From Antedon mediterranea (Eukaryota > Echinodermata > Crinoidea > Comatulida > Antedonidae), in contig NC_092671.1 in assembly GCF_964355755.1 (NCBI RefSeq), positions 9,993,001 to 10,057,000 of the forward strand: 64,000 nt of DNA, given 5' to 3'. A program made the translations under genes and the position numbers. The notes under the pieces are model-generated. The model saw only the letters and a list, made by a program, of their open reading frames with translations. It had not been told where the DNA came from and searched no databases. Positions 39,801-50,988 of the stretch are shown piece by piece; within the stretch, counting starts at the first letter, position 1; the number at the start of each line of letters is the position of its first letter.

Positions 39801-42800
39801 GTTTATATGATTTGTATTTCAGGAATTGTAGATGAAAATCGCAACTTACTATCGCCAGAACTTTATACAGATGAATTTGCTGCCACAGTTGCCGCCATTA
39901 ACTGGACGACTACTGTGGAAGATCCAGACTACAACATGACTGACTTTGTCAAAAGAACCGGACATCAAAAAGAAGATTTTATCGTTCAAGTAAGATGCTG
40001 TGTCGTTATTTAATTGTTATTCTCATTTAAACGCAACGCAACCTACGTCGCGACGTAGGTACAACGCTAGTGAGTTGACCAATCACAAGCGACAGTTCGC
40101 AAGATCCTTCGGGTTATGGTTTGTCAAATGTGTGCACTTGCGTTGCGTTCTATCCATGGGAACCAAGCGTAAGGTCCATAGACATTATCACTGCTCATGT
40201 TCAAGTTATTTCTGACATCGTTCAGTTTCTACTTAAATTCTTCTGCTAAAGTATCTCTCCTAGTCCACAAAGCAAACGCTATCAAACATTAATTTGTTTG
40301 CAAAGTCCGTATGGAGAATAATTCTCTCCAGTTTATTTTACTTGATGTTGTTATTTTGCTCACTTGTAGAATCACATGACTTGATTTTCAGTTTTGAAAT
40401 CTAAGCAAGTTTGTGCCCGGCCTAACTTTTGCAGTTTCTGCAATTTGCAGAAGTTTGTTAATTAGTTTACTAGCAAAATTTGGAAAACCATTGCCAGAGT
40501 TTTATATAGTGTAGACTTCAGGCTTGAAAACAATGTTTAAAGCTATGTCTACACTATCGAACTTTATGTTACACAAAATGTGATGTGCCCATGTATGGAC
40601 ACGATGACGTCATATCACTCACATCACACTTTTTTGTCAAATTAGTTTCATAGTGTAGACAGAGCTTTAGAATAGAAGAAATGATCCAAATGAACAAACA
40701 TTGAAGTTAATAATATTGAGGAGGGAAAACATCTTATTTACAATTTAACTTTGAGTTAACTGCTTAATAGTAATATTTCTCGTAAATTATGATTTGATAA
40801 ACGAGAATGGCAATCGATAGTTTAAAAAAATACCATGACGTGACAAGACCGTACACGTCATCAACCAATCGGGTACTTACATCTAGCACCAATGTCGCAT
40901 TTATTCAATTGATTTAAATTGTCATAACCTGATCATTTAGCCTCCAAGGCATTTAGCGATCAATATTTTGTTTAATCAATTAGCCCCCTTACCCAATTTA
41001 GAAGCTGTAATTAAACTATTTATTTTCAAATTAACTTAGTATCAATACAAACGAACAATGCCAGTGCATTGATTAAGGTGAGTAAATATACTAAATGGAA
41101 ATTTTGGAAGGAATAACAAATCGAATCCAAATCGAAACCGCGCTAAGTGGTATAGAGTATAAACTATAGTCTTTTTCTTTTTTAAATGCGCAATACCTGT
41201 TTGGTAAATTAATTAACGCATGTACTAAAATGGGTTGGTCTTTAAGTAAATATACAAACGCTTTAAAGTTGCCACAACAACCAGAAAACAACATTTTACC
41301 AAAAGACTATTCTACATCCCAGTACTGAATCTCTTGGTATTATATGAAATCCCGTAATACAGCATCATTCACATCATTCAATCTTTTTTTTCGGAATCTC
41401 TGATCCATAGAAAGTAAAAATTACATATCAATGAAATAAAAGTAAACAAGACTTATTACTACTACTCATCTCAGGATGGCATTCCACCCGGAGAGCATCT
41501 TTGACTTAAATAAGACGTTGCCTATAATCGTTGAGCGTAAAACATTTTCATTTGAATTTAGTCTACACATCTACTGTACTACTGTAGGCTAAGCCTATCT
41601 ATCTAGAGGAAGTCATGGCCCAAAACCACAATATAAATGGGAACATTTTATATATAATCAGTAATAATTATGCTACTATGCGGACTTATAACGTTATATT
41701 ATTACATAGCCTATGTAAATACGTGAACGTAATTGGTTGAAACTGAGTCACATGACTACTGCTGCAAGGATCGTATATTTCCTCGAGTACGATAATATTG
41801 ACTGAGTAATTTTCGTGGGATCGTGTCCCTGTCATTAAACATATAAAATATCTCGAGTACGATGATATTGACTGTAATTTGCGTGTGGCAACACTCGCGT
41901 TTGGCGATAAAAAACAAAAGTCATCTACTGGGACTCGAACTCACGAAGTTAGTCCAAATCATCACGAGACTACGTTTTACGCGCCACGTAACTTGCTTGA
42001 AGAAACCAATGATAATTTTCTATCGGTAAAATATAAGATTTGACATCTCCTCGGGAAATGATATTATGCTCTCGAGAATTATATTTCCCTCAGCTGGCGC
42101 TTCGGGAAATATATATTTTCTCGGGGATGTAAAATCTTATATTTTACCTCTAAGCAGGCAATATCGGTATATAATTCCGAAGGCTTCCGACAAGTATGGC
42201 ACCATTGATAACACTTGCCATCTATCGTTCTCTGCAGCAAAGCTGTCTCTTAAGTTAAACTTACCTGTTTCTTTTATTTTAAAAATATCTGTTATGTGAC
42301 AGCATTGACTTAAGATGTAGGTCAAGACATATTGGTTTCCACAATTTACGTTACCTACGCTTTTAAGGTTTTCAAGACTGAAATAAATTGTTAATAAATT
42401 ATTTGTGTGATAGGGCCAATAGAATTTATTACGATATTCAATTACCAACATGCTAAACGTAAGCTTTAAGAAAAATGTTAACATTAGATTTCGCGAGCAA
42501 TAAACTCGAAAAATTGTACATTTGTCAAATGTTCATCACATAGTCCTACATTATAAGTGTGAAAATCGATCTGTTAAAGTCGTTTTATTAATTTTTGTTT
42601 AGGAACTATGCAGTTAACATTTATGTATTCCAAGTAATTCGAAACATTTAAAATAAAAACACACGTTTGACGTAAAGAATTTGTAGAAATAGAGGAAAAA
42701 AGGATTGTTTTGATTATATCATTTGATTCTCGGTAAAACTTTGTGTCGGTGTTACGATCCGTAACACAGCGTCATATGTTCGTCACATGGAAGTTGTATC

Positions 42801-45800
42801 ATATAAGTTAAGATCAAGGTAAAAACAATGTTACATGTGACGCTGTATTTAAGAATTTCCTATAATAGTATACAAAGACTACCCACACCGTGTAGGAGAA
42901 TCTGTAACTAATTGATCGTTAAATGACAGAAGATCGTTAGTTACTTCCTCGTTTGTGACGCACAATTATTACACGCGTATCGCACGCTTATTACACGCCT
43001 GTCCCACGATTATTAAACGCGCGTGTCGCACGATTATTACATACACGTGTCCCACGATTACCGTGTTACACGCGTGTCGCACGATTATTACACGCGTGTC
43101 AACAGTTTATTCTAGAATGTTAGCCATTGAATTTGACTTTTCATTTTGATAGGGTTATTGAAGCCAATATTTTTTATCAGATTATTTGTAACATTATTTG
43201 TAATTATCTGTAGTGTGTGTGGAAAGAAGAGGATTGCGCTGAAACCGACTTTGTACATACATTTACTCACCTTGGAAATTGCTATACATTTAATAAAGCC
43301 TCGGACGATACAGAGAGAAAAATATCTATGAATGCTGGTGCAAGTAAGTAGGCCTATACACCGACGACATCATCACCACCATTAACTATCGAGTCATTCT
43401 GCGCATGCTCATATGTTTCTGAGCTTGTTCAGAATGACCAGGTGGCGGGTCGTTATTATTGCCTGTTTGGCACAATCCTCATTTTCCTCTTCACCATCAT
43501 TAATCACACAATTTGTGACGTCATCAGATACAAATCCAGGAATCTCGCATGATAATCCTCTTTTTCTTAATCATCATCATTATTATTATTATTATCATCC
43601 CATAAACCCCTCCCCCGCATTCCAAAATTTGATTTTCATGAACAGCTAATTTCTTCTCTTCTTTGCCTCATAATTTAGACTTTCAAATGAATAGCCCCAA
43701 GAGGAAAATCACAAACCTTCTCAGAAATCCTTTTTTTGAATATCGTTTCACCGTCTATCAATATTAATGGGCTGTGGGTTCCCACAAATGATCATGTATC
43801 ATTTCTTTAATTGGACACGCAAAGAGGGAGCACTTTAAATTCTGTACAAATCGCTGAGATAGTTTTGATACTATTTTGTTTGTTATAAATGAGATATCAA
43901 CGAAGGGCGCAAGAATAAACAACCAACAGTAACATTAAAGACATCCTGACGATGTTTCAATTAAATATAAACAATTCGATCAAAGAAGTGCGCTTTGTGC
44001 TTTCGTTGTTATCAAAGGTAATTTATGTCGCTTTAAACAGATATGGCACGCTATCTTGCAGATACATTAATTGAGTTTAAATCTTTCCTTCAATTTAGTA
44101 GAGTTATGCTCTATATATATATTGTCGCCTTTACGATACTAATATGCCACAGAAATATACAAATGTAAAGAAAAGTAAAAATACGACATATTAAAAGATG
44201 CACATTTTGGTTATTGCGCATCAACTGGAGGCATAAATTCTACATTGGTTATATATAGTAATGTAACATTCATTTTTGCAATAAATGTTGAGTCAATCTG
44301 AAGTCAATACTAAAAACAAAGAATACTTTTAAGCGTAAATTACCTCTCGATATATATTAAATCATATATATTATAGTACGTTGTATTTTCGTTCATTTAT
44401 TTACTACATGAAAACATTTTTGTAATATATTTGTAAATCTATATTTTAAGTTAGGGTGCCACAGATTAAAAGCTTTGCTTGCTTGTGGTTACCCTGTTTT
44501 TCACACTTTATTGTACTTAATTTTTTATTTATATTTTTATGAATGTTGTGTGAAAAATAAAAGAATCAATCAATTGCAATTACAAAATCAATAGGCCTGT
44601 AAGCAGCTTTATAATTGCGTTAAAATGTTCTGTTCTTTATATTTGGAGTTACACTCGTATTATTTGAAATTATTGACTGGATCTTTTGGTACTGTACCTT
44701 ACATCAAGTTTTTAAATATTGAGATGAAGAACATGGTTAGGCATATACTTACACGCACCAATTACTATGTGACAATAGGAAAATCCCATGGAGATGGTAG
44801 CTAGCCGCTTTTTGAAACAATTATAATTATACTCATCATTTTTAATTTAGTAACTGATCATTAGCATGACTATAAATGTCATTTGTCCACGGTCTGGTGG
44901 TCTCTCTTTTCGCGAAACTTTCTGTGTTTTCACGGTCTACTGCGACAACGTATATTTAGCTTACTTTTGTTTATTATTTCTATGCCGAAGTCTCAGTCAA
45001 TCAGGAATAGACATGGCTACACTATTTATTAATAATGCGTTTACAATATGCATAGGATAGAATATGTCGAATAGGTTTTAAGATAAAAGATGCATGAGCA
45101 CACGCAACCATCGGAAATTAGCTTAATACAAAACGTCATATCGGTACTGGAATTAGGCCTAATGAAGGAACACCCACAACCCTCGCCCACCCTAGCTATT
45201 ACTAGTATAATGTTGTTATTTTGTACAGGTAATGGATTAAGATTGGTTTTTAACGTTGAAGTTGATGAATACACACCGACAAACGACCTCGGCAGTGAAG
45301 CAATGGATGCAGGGGTGAAGATAATGCTTCACTTGCCGTCTGAACCACCTTACGTAAAAGAACTCGGCTTTGTATCAGCTGTAGGACAGCACACGTATGT
45401 TGCTATGCGACACGCGCAGGTCAGTATCATCGTCGGCCAACCGATCGACCGACCAAAACAAAAAATATTTTAGACTGTTAATTCTGTTTTTAGTATGAAG
45501 TGGTAATTTTCTGAAGCAATATTTCTAAATAGCGTCTTGAAAAATGTATAAAAGAAGTTTTTCTTGCATTTTTTTAAAATTGAAAGATGCCTAAACATCC
45601 GTGATATCATATTGGGAATATTCTTATTCTGTATATCAATTATCATTTTACAGATAACAAGCTTACCACTGCCTTACACGGAGTGTCAGAAAGAAGACAC
45701 GTCAGGGTACTTCGAGCAATACTCCCTTCAAGGATGCCGCATTGAATGTGAGACAAAGGCAGTTGAAAAATACTGTGACTGCCGCCTTGTTGAGCAGCCA

Positions 45801-47965
45801 ACTGGGGATGGTTTCCCAGTGTGCAGCCCAAATCAAACACATGTATGTGCTGAAGAAATATTACGTAAGTTACCACTAAACAGGATTCTGAGCCTTTGCA
45901 CGATTCTAAGCTATAAAGAATTCAATACAATTCTCATCTTTGCTCATGTAGGACCAGTATGATATGAGAGATCAAAATATCCTAATTCGTAATCCGAAAT
46001 GATTAGGCTTATCATATAGGTCTATTCAAATAATGATGCTGAATTGAAGACAAACTATATATTGATGGTATACAGGACAGTAATTCTTATTGGGTTATAT
46101 GTCAACCAATTAAAGCTACCAACACCGTACAAACACATTTACGATTTTCAACAGCACTTATCAGCGATTATCTGACATTCCTTCCCGTCTAAGTTTATTC
46201 CATGTTTAAGTAGAACTAAAAGTAAAACCAACATACTCGAAAAAGATAGCAAAGCTGTCGCATAAAGAATATTAGAGACTCATCTTCATAAGTAAGCATA
46301 ACATTACAGTTAAGTGTTTGACAAACCATAAGGATAATAGGCCCTACCCGCCGAAAACACATATTAATTATACTCGGTAACCCGAACTCGCTAACCCGAA
46401 CTCGCTAACCCGAACTCGCTAACCCGAACTCGGTAACCCGAACTCGGTAACCCGATGGGAAACCTTGTCCCTGTTAATACGTATTGAAAAAAGCAAACTA
46501 AAAGGTTTTGACAAGTCATGAACTTTAAATTAACACGAAAGAACAGCATTTTTGTTTAATCGTTGTCGCATTTATCGTATCGATCAATCAATGATGTATT
46601 CTCTATTTGGAGACCTCAATCACTCTTCAAAGGAAAAAAAAAATAAATGAGTTGATAAATGATCTGATAGAATAATAGTAAGGCGGCAACTTCGTCATCA
46701 ATCAACACTTGGCCAGTGTGTGAATAAGCTCGTTTGTGTTGGCCTAAGTCTTATAGTTGTTGTTATCGATCGCAAATTACTATAACATGACCATAGTAAA
46801 AACTATTCTGAATTCCAAACATTGATAGCATATCGAAGTAAGCTGTACTGTTCAACATGGAATTTAAACACTGAAACAAACAGTGATTTCAGAGGTACCG
46901 GTACGTCTTTACGATAGGTTGTATCAGGGACAGGATGAGGTCTGATGTCGTCGTTTCAAACAAACATAAGATGATACTCAAATCAATAAAAAAAATTACA
47001 TGCGGATTTTCTCAAAAATGGAGATTGATTACGTAATATTTAATTCTTAAATTCTTATTAGATAATCAGAAGTAGTTAGCCTACCAAATTTCCAGCTCAC
47101 TCTTTGTTTAAAATTGATAAATTGACAATATTTTGTTATTGTTTATTTTAGTTAGTGTAACTGAAGGTACGTTGGTAGATGATGTTTGCGTGTGCCGTTC
47201 TCCGTGTGAAGTTGAAGACTATCCCTTCAGTACGACCAATGCAAAGCTACGACCAAACTTCATGGAGCGGCTCTTCCGCGGTACATCTAACAATTTTACC
47301 GCGGACTATATAATGTAAGACATTTTATTGTTTGTAAATTATTATTACAGTCATAGTATAATCTGTAAAGTAGACTATTCTTCACCATAAATTATTTTTT
47401 GTTTTTTTTAAGGGACAACGTTGCTGTTGTATCATTATTTTACGAGGCTCTGAATTTCGAAGTAGTTGAACAGCTTCCAGAAATGAGTTTGGTCGTTTTG
47501 TTGGGTGAGGTTTTGTGTTTTGCTTAATGTCGAAAGAGTTAAAAGGCACCTACTTTTTAGGGTGTATCAATTTTACTAAATTACGTCATTATTAAGTCTC
47601 AACTCATCTGTTTGTCATGTGAATGGAAATTATGCGCGTGCGTTTAGCGCCCAACGCGCGTCTAAACTGCTATGCGGTTACGCTTATCTAAAGTTGTATC
47701 ATAAAATCACGTTTTGATTTAATTTTCAGCAAATATTGGTGGTAATCTTGGCTTGTTTACGGGTGCAAGTGCTCTGACTGCTTTTCAAGTTTTTGAATAT
47801 TGCTTCGATGAGGGAGATTTCCAATACAGAAGATCGCAGAAAAACAAGAATAAAGTAGGAAATGCCGACGTAAGCAGATTAGCAGTTAGACCAGCAGAAG
47901 TTCCAATGCGAATGGGCGATGTCCGCAGCATTATGGACTACGATACGCATGATACGCTGAGATGA
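36871..47965 (+). CDS. DEG/ENaC/ASIC-type cation channel subunit, 8 exons, complete
   Basis: Exons: 36871-37192, 39823-39989, 43214-43343, 45229-45419, 45654-45864, 47152-47314, 47413-47504, 47730-47965; 503 aa. An in-frame TGA at 36859 supports the start. Trimeric sodium channels of this superfamily open to protons, peptides or mechanical force. Cytoplasmic N-terminus with the conserved gating HG pair (H21-G22). TM1 spans about 34-57, followed by FEYHHVTKVD and FPAITVCN, typical of ASICs. The extracellular cysteine-rich domain includes GNCYTFN, GLRLVFNVEVDEY, GCRIECE, YCDCR and CVCRSPCEVEDY. TM2 spans about 418-452 with the selectivity-filter GAS triplet at 437-439 (GLFTGASALT). The cytoplasmic tail is short and basic. 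Closest by eye to ASICs, but proton gating cannot be assumed. Introns 1, 2 and 5 are long and repeat-bearing. Confidence 0.9.
37955..38035 (-). mobile_element. tRNA-derived SINE fragment (family B)
   Basis: On the minus strand: A box 'gcacggtggttaaaatgc' and B box 'aggttcaatcc', then 'tgatctagtgtcggattgtt', collinear with the copy at 21785. It lies in intron 1 of the ASIC-like gene. Confidence 0.55.
38941..39090. mobile_element. MITE family 1 copy, full length
   Basis: Both termini are preserved ('aaagctctgtttacactatc' and 'gatagtgtagacagagctt'). The interior contains two tandem 'aaatatggtagtgatatg' units. It lies in intron 1 of the ASIC-like gene. Confidence 0.88.
40539..40669. mobile_element. 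MITE family 1 copy, full length
   Basis: Termini 'aaagctatgtctacactatc' and 'catagtgtagacagagcttt'; interior 'gcccatgtatggacacgatg'. It lies in intron 2 of the ASIC-like gene. Confidence 0.85.
41925..41995 (-). mobile_element. tRNA-like SINE remnant
   Basis: On the minus strand a good B box (gagttcgagtccc) lies ~45 bases after an A-box-like 'gtggcgcgtaaaacg'. No intact cloverleaf can be drawn by eye, so it is a tRNA-derived relic rather than a tRNA gene. Confidence 0.4.
42026..42147. mobile_element. Palindromic MITE family 2
   Basis: The outer ~32 bases are near-perfect inverted copies: left 'ggtaaaatataagatttgac', right 'gtaaaatcttatattttacc'. Each is followed inward by a 'cctcggg/ccccgag' block. 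A partial copy of the left end lies at 59888-59926. It sits in intron 2 of the ASIC-like gene. Confidence 0.7.
42955..43102. repeat. CpG-rich minisatellite of ~22-bp units
   Basis: About six imperfect units built from 'cgcacgattattacac' and 'gcgtgtc', alternating cgcacg and cccacg. It lies about 110 bases before exon 3 of the ASIC-like gene. Confidence 0.8.
46378..46455. repeat. 14-bp minisatellite 'taacccgaactcgc'
   Basis: Five to six head-to-tail units alternate between 'ctcgctaacccgaa' and 'ctcggtaacccgaa'. It lies in intron 5 of the ASIC-like gene. It resembles but is not the telomeric hexamer. Confidence 0.88.
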
Positions 47966-50900
47966 CAACCAATAATGACTTCTATCTAACTAATATTATG
48001 CTTACGCCTGGTGTTTCTTAATAGCGATCTGTTCACACGTTTGGGTTATATGTCGATATGTTTAGACAATTTCCGCACGGAAACGCGTGAGCATTGTTCT
48101 GAACACGGCGCCTAATGGAAACAAGCATTTAAGTATTGATATTACTTATGTTTCTTTAAAATACCCATGTTCTGAACAGTTCCGAATCATTCAAAAACAA
48201 AAAAACAGCCAAATGTATTTATGTAGCGTAACTTGCTAGCGTATACCTAGAGTTTCTATAGCAACTACGATTAAAGCAAGAACAACTTATACTACCAGTC
48301 ATTAGGCCCACTCCCGAACAGTTATGCTGGCGTAACAATGAACTCTTAACAATGACACATTTTATCAAAAAATATATTGCAAAATAGATATTATATACTC
48401 GTATTATATTTCTATAGCTTGATTTTCCTTAGTTTAAATTATTCCTATATAGGCGTAATCAATTTGTTGCGTGAATTGCCAAGCGTATCTAGACTTCCTA
48501 TAGTAACACGCATAGAGCAAAAACGACAAAAAATTTTTAACAAAATAAAATTTAGGAAGCCAAATGACGACTATAGAGTGTTTTGGATTTGTTACGATGA
48601 CCATATTTAAATGTCTGAATGTAACGAAAGATTTCAACATTTACTAATTAATGGATTTCCAAAATGTATATAAATAAGATTGCAGTGGAACACATTATCC
48701 AATATTAATTTAACTGTAATTGTAAGCACAACCGTTACAAAATTGACAATATTTTGTTTGATCTCGCAGCTAGATAGGTTGCAAAATTATAAAGTAGAAT
48801 CAATTATCAAAAGTGATATGAGAAATTAATTTGAATAGAAGTACAATACAGTTTATTACCAAGCGTTAGTACTCAGAATCCTGATTATGCATATTTCGCA
48901 AACAATCTGATGTTATACGAATATTATAGGCCTATAACCAGAAACGTTGCAGCGTTGATCTATGCGTTTATAGTTGTACGTCGTTATTACGTTAATTAAA
49001 ATAAAATATTGCAGATATTTGACGAGTTAGGACATTATGTTTTTATATTGATATAATATATCTCATTAAATGTACGCACAAAGGCACGAAAAAACACGCA
49101 ACTTTTTAAATGAAATGTGACGCCGCCATTCTTACAGTTATAGTAATATATTACCTCAATTATACTATTCACTTTAGGGTGCATTACATGTATGTATGTG
49201 TATATTTTTTCCAGAACGGTTAGGTGATTTGAAACCTAATTTTCTTTCATAGAGTAGAAACATCTTTGCTTTAAATTAGCCGAATTTATCCTAAATTATA
49301 AATACTTTCGTGAAGGCCTTTATATAATCAGTGAGTCGAACTTATTTTTCTATTCTATGATGCAATCGTTGTGCGCGCGCATGTGCTTCCCAAAGCAAAT
49401 TAGACGTCGAGCGTGTGCAAGGCACAGTTCTAAATGTAGGCTGCGCTTGTCACAAACAAGCCTAATTTGCTGAGTAGGTACTAAGGCTAATTTGACTTGA
49501 TAAAAGTGCATGCATTTTTTCTTCTTAGAATTAACAAATTGCTTCTACGTGTCCAAGTTATGTTACTTTTGCGGATTGTTGCGAATAAAAAAACATTTAA
49601 TTTAAATGTCTGATAAATATGTTGTATTGTTTTATTTCTATCATTTAGAATTCCCATGGATAAAATAAGTTATTCCTACTTATTTCTCCATGGAATTTGT
49701 CATTGACATAATATACAGTAAATTGCAGTGTGTGTATCTGTAAATGGCCGCGTCCTGTATCTTTGTCATTTCTATACATACAATTCAGAAGAAACTTTGT
49801 TGGCTTCTCCAATGTAAAGGTTTTAATAATATCGTACTGTATTCGTGTTTATACCAGTGTTTAATCTTTACCAATAATGTTTGTGTGATGTTGTACCAAT
49901 ACTGCAATATATAGGCCTATAAATAAAATATAAATCGCTCTTGTACCTTACTGAAAGTGTGAACAGCTCAGAAGTACAGCAAGTTGGCATACTCGTTCAT
50001 CAATAACATTTACAGTGTGTTTTGTTTGGCCGGCACTCTGTGCAATCGATTATGGTGTTGCTAAGAGGCGAGCGGCGGTGGAAACGGAAGTGCGTGAATA
50101 TATTTCCTCAACAACGGAAACGCGTAGAAAACGTGCAAAGCGTAATGCGCGTTTGCAAACATTGCTAACCACACGCGCTGTTACATGGTGACCGTTGCCT
50201 ATGAACTGTAAACAAATAAAAGCTCAAACAAATTCAGTTCAGCAACGAAATGACACAAGAGTCAGAAATGACACAGGAGTCAGAAACGTCGGTGAATTTT
50301 TGATTTTATTCACTACAATATTGCACAAATATATTACTAAAATGCATCAAATATAAAATAAACCTGACCATTTCAGGTAAGCCGTGCAAAAACGTATATA
50401 AAGTAACTCTTAATGCATTAAAGGCCGTTTGTGTTCGTTCGACAGAAGTAGGCTCAAGTCCATTAAAGTATTCAGACTGATGATACTGTAAAACTATCTT
50501 ATACATTACGTTTTTCCATACTAATATCTATGTCGCCTATTCTTAAATGTACTGTTAATGTACGTAAACCATTGTACCACAGTATTCTACATGGAATATA
50601 TATTTTTAGGACATGATTTAAAACTACAAATAATGGCAACTAAACACACAAAACATTAAAGCAGCCATAAAGGCCTAGTTATTTGTAGCTTCAATTCATT
50701 TTCAATTCCCTGAGACTGAGTACTTGAACTTGCCTCCACACTAAACATACTTATATAGACAAGTTGCATTGCTATATAAATGAGAAAGGTAAGTACCGTA
50801 GTACAGTAGAATCTCACATTTGGGACAAACCTATACAGGGACACCCCTATTAAGGTTTGTTGGGACCTGAAGGTGTCCCCATAATAGGAGGGAATTACTG

Positions 50901-50988
50901 AAATTATTAGTGGATAAGTTCAAATTCTTGCTTTCTATGTTCTCCCAATTTAATCAACCAATGTTTGAAATGTTTCTTTATCATATCT
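47966..50988. other. Region between the converging ASIC-like and TTC23-family genes
   Basis: The ASIC 3' UTR is probably at the left; an AATAAA lies at 48544-48549. Two diverged direct repeats carry 'gcgtatacctagagtttcta' (near 48239) and 'gcgtatctagacttcctata' (near 48483). GC-richer, CpG-containing sequence lies at 50040-50170. A fragment of a 'gggacacccctattaagg...aggtgtccccataatagg' repeat lies at 50802-50890. No coding region is supported. The TTC23 3' UTR is probably at the right, with a possible minus-strand AATAAA at 50305-50310. Confidence 0.45.

Noticed and set aside
41461-41590. Possible coding exon starting 'atggcattccacccgg'
   Set aside because: An open stretch of ~40 codons lacks cysteines and does not fit the ASIC protein, and splice phases disagree with its neighbours.
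44866-45060. Candidate missing ASIC exon (frame with CPRSGG...FTVY)
   Set aside because: Cysteine spacing does not fit. The real exon at 43214-43343 encodes the expected GNCYTFN segment and joins in phase on both sides.
46378-46455. Internal telomere repeat
   Set aside because: The unit is 14 bp (taacccgaactcgc), not TTAGGG/CCCTAA.
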